Shown here piece after piece: positions 33,242 to 46,000 of a DNA stretch of 64,000 bases; position 1 is the first letter of the stretch; each line of letters begins with the position of its first letter. The translations under genes and the position numbers were made by a program. Source of the stretch: Takakia lepidozioides. Lineage: Eukaryota > Streptophyta > Takakiopsida > Takakiales > Takakiaceae. The stretch is taken from assembly GCA_030704615.1 (NCBI GenBank), contig CM060732.1, forward strand, positions 52,619,053 to 52,683,052. The letters are read 5' to 3'. The notes under the pieces were generated by a model, which saw nothing but the letters and a program-made list of their open reading frames with translations, had not been told where the DNA came from and ran no database searches.

Positions 33242-36200
33242 TCACGTGGCAAGGGTTGTTGGTGGGCAATTCCCAATTGCATCACACCCTAGGACATCTC
33301 TGTAATTTCTAGTGATCCAAAATTTGTCATAGATTTCACCATTGCTGCTGTGTTTGTACTCAAACAGCAGTGTTGTATGGTTGAAAGCAGTTAGCTTGGT
33401 GTAGCCATGATCAAAGTCCTGGACCATACTCCACTGAGTTTTCATGGTAGCGAATGGGGATAGGTCGGCCCCAGCGCCCCCAGCGACAATGTGAATTGTT
33501 GCGTTGAAAGTGCCAGAATAGTGTTCAATTTCCTTGCTTACACATGCACTCTGCAGTGAAATAATGCATATTAGTTTGACCATCCGAGTTTGGAGCCTCA
33601 ATTGGTTTGCAGGCATTGTTGAGAATGCAACCGTGCACTGTTGCAGAGAGTGTTTAAAAGATAGAGGGAGGAAGAGAGGCTTGCAGGTGGGTGCACAAAT
33701 GTCCAGGAGGGTTTCTATATCCTGGAGGCTCCGGACACTAGCAAGAACTATTACGAGTCTTGTAACAAGATTTCACGAAGAAAGAACACACCATGAATCT
33801 TTAAGCACCACAAAGGCCAGAAAAGACACATTTGAGGACTATGTGCAAGGTGGAGGATTACCTCATAGACAGGGCATGTCCGCTCATAATTGTGTACATG
33901 GCCATAGAAGGCAAGATCCACTTTGTATTTTTGCCAAAGTTTTTGTAAACTCTCCCGTGCCATTGGCTCGGCAAATGTGCCCTCCAAACCATAATACGAA
34001 CCCGAAGAATAGCCAAGTACACGATGCGCAATGAAGATTAACCAGGGCTGGCTTTGCCGGTCAACCGATGCCAGACATTCCTCTAAAAACTTGTATTGCT
34101 CAGTGCCCTCTCGCCAGTCATGTTCAGAGTCAGCTACACAAAAATGAAACATTCCCCACTCCGTGTTGTACCTAAAAAATTGGACAGAAGGCAAATAAGT
34201 TAGTAAAGATGTGGAAGAGAAAGCACCTTGAGTACCACAATTCAGGTCCTTTAAAGATAGAAACAAACGAGAGAGATTGCAAAAGACTGGAGGGGAAAGG
34301 TAGAGATTAGAGACAAAGTGTAACTTCTGCTAGATTACCATATGCACAATTTATAGAGACATGAACAAACAAAAGCATTAAACATGAAAAATTAAGACAG
34401 GAGTCTGAAAGAACAATATGTACTGGCAAGGATCCACAAACAAAGGAAAACTAAGCAATTGGTTGGCATCTGAAGATTGTACAACCTACCAGAATTTACC
34501 CTTGTTTTTGGTCGGCATTTTGAACATTGTCTCTGCTGGTACTCCACATTCACCACCTGAATCAAGATTTTTAAAAAAGGATCCTGAACCAGGCCAGTCC
34601 CGCTCATGATTACCACTGCAAGCCAATGACAATCCCAGAATTTCATCAGCAGACAGACATTCTTGGCAATTCCCATTCCTCATCCATCCTCTTCTATCTC
34701 TAAGCCTTGTAAGAATAATGTCTTTCCAGGCCAAGGACAAAATGGAATGAAAACAGCACCTTGCAACCATGTAAGGGACACGTGCGGTGATATCGTCAAT
34801 CTGCTCTGTAAACTGGTCCCATTCAGAGAGGTAGCCATTGGCATAACTCAGATCTCCAATGTGGAACACAATGTCATAGTCCTCTAACTCCTTGACCAGC
34901 TGGTCGGTTGTATTCAAGGCCCCCATCTGATAGTTGTTGTACTCATTCGACCCATCTCGCTCAGCCTTTGAAACAGTCATGTTCAAGGGGAAGGTCAGGA
35001 GCTCATATCTGTAATTGAAGAATTGGACGTGCCAGGATTCTCAATGTTCCTATAAATCCTGAGAGCCAGGCCTGCCAACAAAGAAAAGTAAGGTCAAAGA
35101 CGGAAACAGGACAGGGAGAGGAGAAGATTTAAAGGGTACCTTGCCCATGTCACCAAAGATCACAACCCGTTGCAACGAATCTTGGCCTGGCGCAGGAGCT
35201 GATATGAAATAACTCTCTTCACCCCAAACATATTGCCCAGTCTTCAGCTTGTGACCCACCTTGTAATAGTATCTGTCGAACACTACAAACACAGTTTAGC
35301 TGGCAAAACAGGAATCAATGTCTCAGGATCCATCCACGTTCATTACTTCTAATCCCAGAGGTCAAACACTATGAACGGAAAAGTCAGAAGCAGTTGGATG
35401 ATTACTTGGTGCTTGGCCATAGCTCCTTAAGGTAGGCTGTGTGAAAGAAGCCTGGGTCCCTCCACCCCACTGTTCTTGCAGGAGGTCCTGCCAACACATT
35501 GACCAAACATTTAAGGAATCAACAGGAAATATTGTACACTCATTGTAAGGTTATGTAATTTAACTCCCTGTGTCTTTTCAGAGCAGGCATTTAGTAATGA
35601 AGACTACGAATCTGTCACTTTACCTCCATAAGATATACTGTCTTTGAACAGCCTCTGGTGCTTTCGTTGTTTATCATGTGTTAATGTCTAATTAGCTCTT
35701 CCAGCCTGATGTGGACAAGATAAGACTCCTTCCTTCCTTCCTTCTCATCCAATTACCCTACCATCCTCCCTGTGCCTACACCCTCTCTCTCTCTTCCACC
35801 CCCTCAGCTACGGCAAAGAAAGTCTTATGAGTACATTTTACTCACCCCCTCGGACACGAGTGAGAGGCAGAAGCTTCCACAACCTCCCCAGCCATGGCAT
35901 TTCTGTGTAAATTCAGGGCTATAAAAACCAAATCAATAACCCTGCAACCAGGCTGTCGAGTTTGCATGTGGACAAGTGCCTCTGCGAGCGCCTTAATGAG
36001 AGTTGCAGGAAACAAGTTTATACCTGCAGCTGAGCTGCGGGGATAAGTTAAGCCCTGGTGGGTGTGAACCCCACAAAAGGCTCTGGGAGGGTTAGTTTCC
36101 TGTGAGTTGAATGGCTGTAAGGCTATGGCAAGCCAACGGTCGCAGGGAACAGCACGAGGACATTCTCACCCCCTTGCCAACCAATGTCTTATGAGTACAT

Positions 36201-39200
36201 TCTCTCCCCCTGTCATATATTATTTTTCCTTTTTTTACCATGTCTGCCTCTCTGCATCGAGCCCTCCCTCCCTGCACTAGCACTCGTCATATCAATTTGA
36301 TATTGAGGAAGAGACAGAAATGGACAGTAGGTCGGTAGAAAGAAACCAACCACACATGTCTTCCTGTTGGAAAGTCTTAGTGACTGCAGGGGAGATTTTT
36401 GAGGCCTTCTCATCCTCAAGGCCCCACTGCACCACTGGCACTGCTTCCTTCAGTCCATATCCACTTGTCCAAGTCACTGTAATCTGTAGGTTTCAGAACC
36501 CCCAAAGTAATTAGTATGCTATTGCAGCTCTATCTCTCTCTTTCACTGGACATTTCTGAGCTATCAAAATTAATGTGGCTGGAGCTCACTTGCAAGTTAT
36601 ACTTGACAACTGTCAGATGGATAGACATAAAACAACAACCACACAGCAGACAGAGAGGAGAGGGAGGGACAGATGCCACCCATCACATACATATGCGCAA
36701 TAGATGTACCAAGACATGCATACTTTACAACATGCATACACAAGCAGCTGTGCACACACACCGATACATATTAATTGATGGGAACTGTGGTCAGTATGTG
36801 AGCCCGCATAGATAATTCCCCATTCGTCCTTGGGGATAATATCCTAGGGGAATCCACAGTTACAGTGGGCAGAAGGTCCATTATACAGGTGAATTGTGTT
36901 GCAACATAGCTACCATGAGAACAACAGGAGAGTTAAAGCTTACTTCATTCCATTGAGAACCCACAGCCAGTCGCGGATACACTGGAGCTTTCAAGTCTGC
37001 GAAAGTGACGGTGTTCGACACTGCCTCAAGCACCGGCTGCTCATCCAAATCCCATCACCAACATCAACAACTACTACTCTCTCCTGTACAAAGCACAAAG
37101 TGTACTTGAGTACTCAGAAACATTAAACACAGACTACAAGGAGGTCTTCCACTCACATTTGAGAGGTCACCGGAAAAGAACCCAAGTGCAAAGTCAGCCC
37201 GCTGTTTGATCAATCGAAATGAAACAGATCCTTCTCCTTTGGTCACATAGTCCGGTGATGAAAAGTTGGCATATGTAAACTGCGGTACAGATGTACATAA
37301 AGGTCAAAATGTAATGTGGTACGTTGATGCACAAAAGCAAGCAGGACTTGGCGGCCTCAAGAAGTTGCAGCAACAACCATTCGCATAACTCAGCACTGCA
37401 TCATGACCTTCAGCCGCCAGAGATGGAGAACTGGTTTTCAATGTTTACTATCAACAAGTGGTAACAGACGCTCAGCAGGCCCCCTATACGCTAAAGTAAC
37501 AGAACAGGGTACAAAGGCATGGGTCTGAGGGGGTACACACATACCGTGACCACGCAGAGCAACTTAAACTACGGTCAGGTAAACAATGTCATGGGAATTG
37601 TTCTTCTATTATCATGTCTTAAAATAACCAATTGTGTAATGTTTCTCTAGTGGAGTCTAATAGCACCACATAATCCACAAGCATCTAAACTAGGAAATCT
37701 AATCAAGATGCAGGAAACAGACATGCCAGCATGAGTATCTTCTCATTTAGCTGCACTTGTACTTTCAATGAATCACATCTCTGCTGTCTACTTGGTTAAA
37801 TAGTTCTGACAAATTAAAGGAGAACCATTTTTTCATCCTCAAAATTGAGATTTATCACATGATGGAATTATGAAGAGAACAAAGATATCTATGTGAGACA
37901 CAAAAGGCGAAATGAGGGCAACATCAGCCTGGCTGCAACCTTGTGGCCATACACACAGCACAGATAGAAAAAGGCCTTCTCTAACTTCAGCTCGGCAAAC
38001 AATGTCTTATGAATACACTCTAACTTCAGCTCTTTCTCTCTACTTTTGAGGGAATGCATTTGAGAAAAATAGACACAAAATTGAATTTGGGTGAAAGGCT
38101 ACTTTCCACACATACCTTGATAGGAGATGAATATAGTAGGGGAGGGTCTTCCCTATCAGAGGTTGCATTCAAATCCTTTGTGTAGTCTGAACCACTGCAA
38201 ACGTTCATATCCACCCCGTCTGTCATCTATTTTGGAAAAGAAGAGTGCCACCAAATTGATGTTGAGTCGTAAGCTGAATACTGGAGCACATTACTTTTTT
38301 AAACTGATCAGTTTTCACATAACAGCTTCCTAAGGAATGTGCACTATACATGAATTGCTGGGACCCTCTACAGATCTAAATATCTAGACAGTTGATCTCA
38401 CCCCACATGTACATCTCTCTCTATTCTTGTAACCATAGCTTTCCAACCTTAAAGGGGTGCCTTGGAAGCATCAGAGCAAACTATGGGCAGAACTAAAAAA
38501 CACTATTTATTTTGGTACCTTTATTTGCGTACCCTGCAAGATATGAGAATTCCCCAAAACTGTACTTAGCATTCTATTACCCTCTCCTAACAAGCATGCC
38601 AGCAAGCAGCAATGTATGATTGCAGTGATGGAAAATGAGGTGAGACTTTTTTTCTACTACCTCTTTTGCCCCCCTCTCTGATCCCCAAAATACACCGCTA
38701 ACCCCAGACCTCCAACATTCCTCCAACATGTGTAGGATACCCCCCGGGAAAAGTTTAGCAAGAAAGAACATTGTACTTGAAATTAGCAGGGGAGAACACT
38801 CCAATCCAGTCGGAGGCAGCAGCACCATGGGGCTTCTTGAACTTAACAGTCACATACTCGGCTGTCTCACCCTAAAATACCATTCAAAGACCCATTAATA
38901 CTGAAGTGCTTGTAGTTCTCTACTGTTGTTGTCATTCTTGTGAGTCTCGAATACATTAAAGAATTGAGTCACAACTCTCTTATGCACACCCGATCCCTAG
39001 ACTTGCCTTAAGAGCCCTTCACGTAAAGAAGAAAACATAGGAATTGCAGACATGTAAGAAACACTCTGGTCTGCCATACTTCACATGAGCTTCCAGCACC
39101 AACTCCATCGTCTGCAGATTCTTATCTCGGATACCGAATATGAGATAAAGTCACAAGAAAGATAAGTCGACTCACTGACTGCATTGATTTGAAATCAGAG

Positions 39201-40790
39201 CAGGTCTGTGGTGGGGAGTGTGAGAGGGAGAGATTGTACTCATAAGATGTTGTTTGCCATAGCCTTTTGGCCATTGACCCCGCGCCCAGTTTGAGCGGGA
39301 ACAAAAGGGACAGAACCTACCTCTGTCAGGGGCTGACGTTGGTAGTAAGACTTACCTCCATATAAAGAATTAATCCGGGTTTTCCAGATATCCTCTAGAA
39401 ATCCCTTCACACAAGCATCAATCTGCTGTGTGTGATTTGCCCAAAAACTAGGCCTCAGGAGGGCCTGGGCTTTTGGCTCAGCCTCGAGACTTTCAAAGTT
39501 GGTAAACAGGGGTACAGGCACAATTCCCTTAATAGATTTGAAGAGAGCGTCTCTTTGGTGAGAGAACCCCGGACAGTGTATCAGAAAATGAATACTGTCT
39601 TCAGATTGCCCACACAACGGGCAATTGCACTCTCCCTTTCCTCTCTGCTTCTGTTTGCTGTTCAAAGGTAGGCTTCCTGCCCCGAGTTTAAATTTCAGTC
39701 TAGTGCCGAGAGTGGGTAGACCCTTGAGGTCATCCAAGATGTCCTCCCCCATGTCACAGACTGGAAACAAGTTCAGGGAAGTTTTCTGCCTAACTTCATT
39801 TTCATCAGACAATCTCATGGCAACAGACATGGCTGAGGACACTACAGCCTCTAAGTCAGATTTATCCAGCAGGGTCAAGACTTGCGGATCCAGGTCCAGG
39901 TCCTTGAGGATCTCTTCTACTCTCTTCTGCCAGGACTTAGCCTGTTTGACAGGGCGGTCCTGTTTCCAAGATATAGAGTTGATTAACTTAGGATATCTGG
40001 TGTTGGGCATATGTTGCAGCTGACCCCACCATCTGACCTTGAATTCATCTCGTCGGGAGCTTAAGGACGGAATGCCAAACTCACCCCGAACAGCCACATT
40101 GGCTGTTTTGGAGCATGCTGACATACACTCCTTAAGCACCCCCACTTGAATGGATTCTAGAGACTGAGCCTGGTTGGAGTTATCAACCCATATAGCAGAT
40201 CCGTACTCCAAGGCAGGTCTAATAACGCGACAAAGCATGGTTTTCTTAACCTCAGAGTTGACCCCTCTGCAGTGGAAAAATTTAGTGAGCCCCAGAGCTT
40301 TGCCCTTGCCAGTTCGAACAACTTTCCGGATATGAGCATCCCAATTACAATTGGAGGAGAACTCAACGCCCAGGTAAGTGTAGGAAGGGAGGACCAGGAT
40401 CTCTTGGCTACCCCAAGGGAGAGGGAGAGAGAGCAAGAAAGAGAGGAAGCAAGATTGTTGACCCTTGTGGAGGTAGTTGATATGACGTGCAGTTGCCCCC
40501 AAGCACACTGAGTTCATGATTACATTACATCTGCAGAAGGCTAAAAGGGCCAGTGGGACACACTGGACCAGCAGAAATAGAACAAAGAGAGAGATTACCT
40601 TCTCGCCAAGAAGGGTAGGGCTGGCACTGATAGACACAGAGGGGTCAATTTTTTTGCTTGACCGATGTAGAGCTATTCGGGACAAAGGCTGATGGTCGTC
40701 ATATCTCACTTCCACTTTCCAGCCTTTTGCAAAATGTGACACTAGCAGAAGCACTGAGAGTATTGCCAATACTTGGAGTGAGCGCTCCAT
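33242..40790 (-). CDS. Purple acid phosphatase, plant large type, copy A
   Basis: Twelve exons: 40599-40790, 38777-38871, 38116-38194, 37157-37279, 36944-37036, 36351-36483, 35406-35487, 35140-35272, 34760-34965, 34490-34615, 33862-34171, 33242-33550. All introns are GT-AG, giving 626 residues. The N-terminus is a signal peptide (LQVLAILSVLLLVSHFAKG). An N-terminal domain precedes the metallophosphatase core. All seven metal ligands are present: Asp307 (GDMG), Asp348 and Tyr351 (GDLSY), Asn381 (GNHE), His470 (AHR), His512 and His514 (GHVHNYE). This contrasts with the name 'probable inactive PAP' given to Arabidopsis relatives (PAP27/PAP1/PAP24 group). These secreted Fe/Zn or Fe/Mn enzymes hydrolyse phosphate esters and can act in phosphate scavenging; the substrate here is unknown. 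A tandem copy B lies upstream with identical exon phases. Intron 1 contains a LINE. Confidence 0.94.
35821..35850 (+). mobile_element. LINE 3'-tail remnant
   Basis: AGTCTTATGAGTACATTTTA in intron 6 of PAP copy A matches the recurring LINE 3' end of this window. Confidence 0.5.
36100..36215 (+). mobile_element. LINE 3'-end remnant
   Basis: Contains GTAAGGCTATGGCAAGCCAA followed by AATGTCTTATGAGTACATTC and a CTCTCCCCC tail, in the order seen at 54560-54606. It lies in intron 6 of PAP copy A. Confidence 0.55.
37993..38025 (+). mobile_element. LINE 3'-tail remnant
   Basis: GGCAAACAATGTCTTATGAA followed by TACACTCTAAC, in intron 3 of PAP copy A; same 3'-end signature as the other LINE copies. 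Confidence 0.55.
39206..40430 (-). mobile_element. 5'-truncated LINE in intron 1 of PAP copy A
   Basis: Minus-strand frame encoding the end of a LINE reverse transcriptase and what follows: YTYLGVEFSSNCNWDAHI near 40370, RVIRPALEYGSAIW near 40220, RWWGQLQHMP near 40030, and a Cys/His knuckle CPLCG...HFLIHC near 39600 of the zf-RVT type. The frame ends at 39240 and is followed by the tail TTATGAGTACAATCTCTCCC (minus strand). It is intact in frame for about 390 codons, which suggests a recent insertion or a constrained remnant. It lies in the same orientation as the host gene. Confidence 0.8.
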
Positions 40791-43054
40791 TCTGCACCTA
40801 AGCCTACAAGATTGCATGAGGACCCGATTATTGATTAGCTCGACTGCCTTAAAAGACACATCCCGCCATCAAGAAGAATAAAATTAGCGAGTAACTGTGG
40901 TCTCACAGGTTTTGAGTGAGCACGGCAGTTGATACTCCCAAGTAGGGCTTGCGCCGATGAGAGTTGGGCCAATTCACGAGGACTAGGATTTACACTCAGG
41001 ACAGCAGGAGTTATCAAATCTTAATTTGCATGCCAACAATTGATCACAGACTACCTTCATGTTGTTTTGCAATTTGCATTGCGTTGCAACTATTGACACC
41101 CGCAATTATTTTAGTACAATTCAACTAAAACAAGTCGGGTGAATTCGTAGCTTATCTGCAGGGGTCCATCTTACTAGTCCCACATTCGAGGAGGAAGAGA
41201 AAGGGAACATCCAAAAGTTATACTTTCCACCTGAGGGATGACAATCACCCCAAAGAAGAGACAGAAAGACATACACCCACAAGACTACATTCAAACAAAA
41301 CTCCAAAAATCTCAATTTTTGAGAGCCTGTACAAGAAAAGAAAGGGGGTCCTTTCTAAGCAAGAACAGAAATGAAGGTCCACCCATATTAACTGCATACC
41401 CCAGTTCCTTCCAATCCCTTGCATCCGTCAGCGACCCATCTCTCAGAAGACGAGGCCGGCAAGCACCTTGAGCTGGGTTGGTGGAACACCCATCATTCCA
41501 CCATCCTTCTCCTCATTACCTACTCTTGAAGGAATTAGCGAAGGATATACTACGCTACCTGCTCCTCGGAAGCTTCACTGTTGCGGGTCCAACACCGTAT
41601 TTCCAGGCGGCACTTTCTATCCCAAATATAATCAGTTTGGTGACATAATTGCGAGCGAGTAGGGATATTACTAGTGAGTGACTCAAACTAGACTCTCTTC
41701 ACCCACAGCAAAGTCAGGTGTGAATCTAACATGGCAGCTACAAGTCTGACGTAGCATGTATAACCAGTGCCAGTTCTGCTGACTGATGCGGCATGGGTCA
41801 AATACCAAAAAAGGCCGGGTCAACTTAATCCATCCCTGCGGTAAGCGCCCAGATCGATCTACCAGAGCACGGCCCAGAGCTCCCACAACAAGCTCGTGCT
41901 TCATCCCTCCTGCTGCTGCTTCAGAGATCCCCCCACTGCAGCATATCTTCTCAGATGCTCGGCCGGCATCAAAGTACTCTGGAATATGCCACAATAATCC
42001 CATCTTTTCTCTTTCAAGGAACGTACCAGGCTCCTGTGATCATGCGCTTTCGGTGATTTTAAAGGATGCTAAGGTAGGTGTGCTGAAGCTCTCTCCTGTG
42101 AATGTGGGTCCTCCGTTGAGAAGATTTGACAGAGTTGCAGTCTTATTGTGGACTTGTTATTCCTGAATCTGTAAAGACTAACACGTGGGCCTTTAACTTT
42201 AGTGACAGGACGCTGTTGCAGATAGAAAGACACTGTTGACAAAGTTGCACCACCTAATTGTACAGCACGGAAGATACTCACTGGAGGAGGTTCTTGCTTT
42301 CTCGCTCAGATGAAGTGAGTGTCCAGCTGGATCCTCGACTCGTGACAGTTGGAGAAAGCATGGTGAATGAGACTAGTGAGTACTGCGGTCCAGTGTCTCA
42401 TTCTCATTCTATGGTGTAATGGTATGATAGTCCATCTGGATACTTTGAGGATACCTCTCCCTCTCAAGATTCCTAGGCTCCAAGCAAAGAGAGGAAGAAA
42501 GAATGTTATGCAAATGAGAAAAACTATATTCGATACACTTGGAAAAAATCTTGCAGGATGCATCTTCGATTCACTCAAGAGTGCCAGAATAAAGTTCAAC
42601 AATCAGTTACTATGGAGAGGACAAAGCGAAGCAGCAAGGTGGTTTGGCAGTTGCATGTTTGCTAGCCCTTACAGCCCTACCAGTGGTGACTTCGACTCGA
42701 AAGTTTCCTCGCTATAAGATTTGAGCAAGATGCGAACATGGAAAGATAGACAGTAGTCAGAGTGAATGATCAGTCAGTTTTATTGCAAACTTCTCCCTTC
42801 CTCGATACCTCCTCTTCCTGTCCTGAAAGATAGACCCTTGAATTGGGTGCTTCAGGACGGATGCTTGTTACGTCGGAATTTATGTCTGCACAATACTGCA
42901 GCGACGATTTCTGCCACAAACCTCAATGACCTAATGTTGCTCGCATTCACAACCAGCGCCTAATCTAGAAGCGCACTTGCATTGACTCCGGAGGGATCAT
43001 TGAGTTTCCACACTAATCTCTACCACTAGAAATATGAATTCACCAAGAATAAAC
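40791..43054. other. Spacer between the two PAP copies
   Basis: About 2.3 kb holding the promoter and 5' UTR of copy A and the 3' UTR of copy B. A tRNA-Gln-like sequence lies at 42407-42480. No other gene was recognised. Confidence 0.45.
42407..42480 (+). pseudogene. tRNA-Gln-like sequence (degenerate)
   Basis: TTCTATGGTGTAATGGT agrees at 16 of 17 positions with the 5' part of plant cytosolic tRNA-Gln (TTCTATGGTGTAGTGGT). It is followed after TAG by a degraded anticodon-arm-like ACTTTGA. The T-arm (B box) is not recognisable and the acceptor stem does not close. A dead tRNA or the head of a tRNA-derived SINE would both fit. Confidence 0.3.
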
Positions 43055-46000
43055 TCATACATGATCTGCCAAGGTTACTTCCGGACAGTTCCTGGCGAAA
43101 CTAGCATCGCAGCCCAGAACATCTGTGTGTTTTCTGGTGATCCAAAACTTGTCGAAGACTGAGCCATCGTCACTGCGCTTGTACTCATAAAGCAAATTGG
43201 AGTGGTCATATGCCGTCAGCTTGGCAAAGCCATGATCCGAACCTTTCACTAAACTCCAGGCTGTGTTGAGGGTGCTGAATGGATCCACTGACTTACCGGC
43301 AGCCCCCACAACCATGTGAATTGTAGCGTTGAATATGCCAGAGTAGTGATCCTTCTCGTCACTCACACAATTATTCTGTATTTATTCCAAAAAGGAAATG
43401 GTAAGTGGACTCATTAGATCTAGTCCTCACCACACAGAATTGCAAACTAATCCCATTGAGGAATCTGGGTTTGTGATGACTTGGCTTCTCAGTAAGCTTG
43501 TTGTCATCTTTACCAGATGCCTCAGATCCTTGAGAGACTGCAAAAGTCTAGCTTGAAGCAGGTGCATTAATTCATTGAATACTAGGTATGCAATTGCTGC
43601 AATGTAATGACAGAACTGCACAGAAATAAAAAATCTCTACCAAGACAAGGAAATATGACACTATCATGAGCTGGACAGTATGATTGAATTGTTCCTACTA
43701 GGGTGATGCAGGATTTACCTCATAAACTGGGCATGATCGCTCATAATTGTGTACGTGGCCATAGAAGGCAATATCCACTTTGTACTTTTGCCAGAGTTTC
43801 TGCAAACTCTCTCGTGCCATTGGCTCGGCAAATGTGCCCTCAGAGGCATAGTCCTGCCCTGAGGAATAGCCAAGCACTCTATGGGCAATGAAGATAAGCC
43901 AGGGCTGTCTTTGCCGGTCTACCGATGCCAGGCATTCCTCTAAAAATTTGTGTTGTTCAGTGCCCTCTCGCCAATCCGTTTCAGAGTCAGCTACACAAAA
44001 GTGGAACATCCCCCAATCTGTTGCATACCTGTAAAAGGTCAAGCACACCTTTTAGTCAACGTTTGACGGAAAGCACCTTTTCAATCCCACAAGGTATGTC
44101 TGGAAGTGTGTGGGAGAGAGAATTGACAAGCAGAGCAGGAAACTATAAACTAACTGACTTCAATCAGGATGGTGTACTGAAGAACTGTAAGCAAATATGA
44201 TACATTGAACTTGAGCATACCCTCCAGTATTGGAGTACTCACCAATATTTGTCCTTGTTTTTGGTAGGTACATTGTAAAGGGTCTCCGCCACTACACCAC
44301 ACTCACCGCCAGAGTCTGTATTTTCATAGAAGGACCCTGTACCAGGCCAGTCCCGCTCATGGTTACCACTGCCAAAAGAATGACAAACCCACAGTATTAA
44401 TCAGCAGGTCAGGAAGCATCAATTTTCAATTGATTTCTAGCTTCAGGCTATTAGGCTCAAGATCTCTATCCTGCCATGTTCCTCATGCCCTGTCTCCTAT
44501 CTCTTTGTCTCATGGGCCATATGGGCATCCTGTGGACATACTAAATACTTCTTCAAAATTCTCTTCCTCCTGTTCCTTCTCTCCTGGCTTTCCATTCCTC
44601 ATCTCTTTATCCCTCTATCTATTTCTCTTCCACCTTGTATCTCCTCCTACCCACCTTTCAATTTGTCTCTCTTTCTTCCACATTCTTTATCCTACTACGA
44701 ACTACTATTAAACCTCTTTCTTTGACCATCCCTCCCTACTCTCAAGACTAAAAATCAGACCAAGGACAAAAGCTCAAGAAGCTTTCAATGACAAGCACCT
44801 TGCAAGCATGTATGGGACACGGCTGGTGATGCCCTCAACCTGCTCTGTAAATTGGTCCCATTCAGAGAGGTAGCCATTGGCATATGTAATATCCCCAATA
44901 TGAAACGCAAGATCATAGTTATCCAAGTCCTTGACCAGTTGGTCAGTGGTATTCAGGGCGGACAGTTGGTTGTTGGTGTACTCATTTGACCCATCTCGCT
45001 CAGCCTGTAGCATAGGTTCTTTAGACGATTCAGGAGCCTACATGGCAATGCAATGTTTGATGGAACACAGAATCTTATTTAAGAAAATAGTTTGACATCA
45101 ATAGGCTGCTTTCACAGCAGAGAGGAAGAGAGGAAGGATGAGAGCAAAACCCTCAACGGGTATCTGTTCCAAATGAAAGCTGGAAGTGACAGAAATAATT
45201 AACTTTGACATGCATGGTGGGGGTGAGATGGAGAGAGAATGTACTCATAAGACATTGTTTGCCATAGGAGCTGGAGAGAGTCAGAGAGAAAAGGACTCAA
45301 AATGTTGCCTGCAGAGGAAGTGCCTCATGCAGGTAAGTTCATTTCTAGTCCTGTAGTTGGATGCCTCTGCCAAAAATGGGGAGGTCTCCAGAGGCAACAC
45401 TATCTGCTCATGTTTGTGAGAGAATTGCTGAAGACACGTGCACAAGAGAGCAACAGAGAGGGAGAGAGAGCGATGATTCAGGCAGGGCATCAGACTACCT
45501 TGCCCATGTCACCAAAGATTATCACACGCTGCAATGAATCTTGGCCAGGGAAAGGAGCCGACGTGAAATATTTCTCTTCACCCCACACATACTGTCCATC
45601 CTTCAGCTTATGGCCCACCTTGTAGTAATACCTGTTGCAACTCACAGAGCACCATTCATTTTCGAAATCGAGAGGTGCACATAATGCAAAGGAAGACAAG
45701 ACAGTTCAGTGATTACTTGCTGCTAGCCCATAGCTCTTTGAGGAAGGCCGTGTGAATAAAGCCTGGATCTCTCCATCCTACCGTGCTTGCAGGTGGTCCT
45801 GTCCAGACATTGCCCAGTAATTTATTAAGCAAGCCATCAGCAGCAGATGTTGACTCTCTCTCTCTGTGGAGGGCCCCTCTCTTTCCCTGTGGGCATCATT
45901 TGATGTTCTCCGAAGTGAGTTCTTGTTGATCTATCTTACCGTGGACCCAGGGGCCTGTTTCGTTCTTTTTCTCTTTCCCTTTCTATAGTTTATTTCTTTT

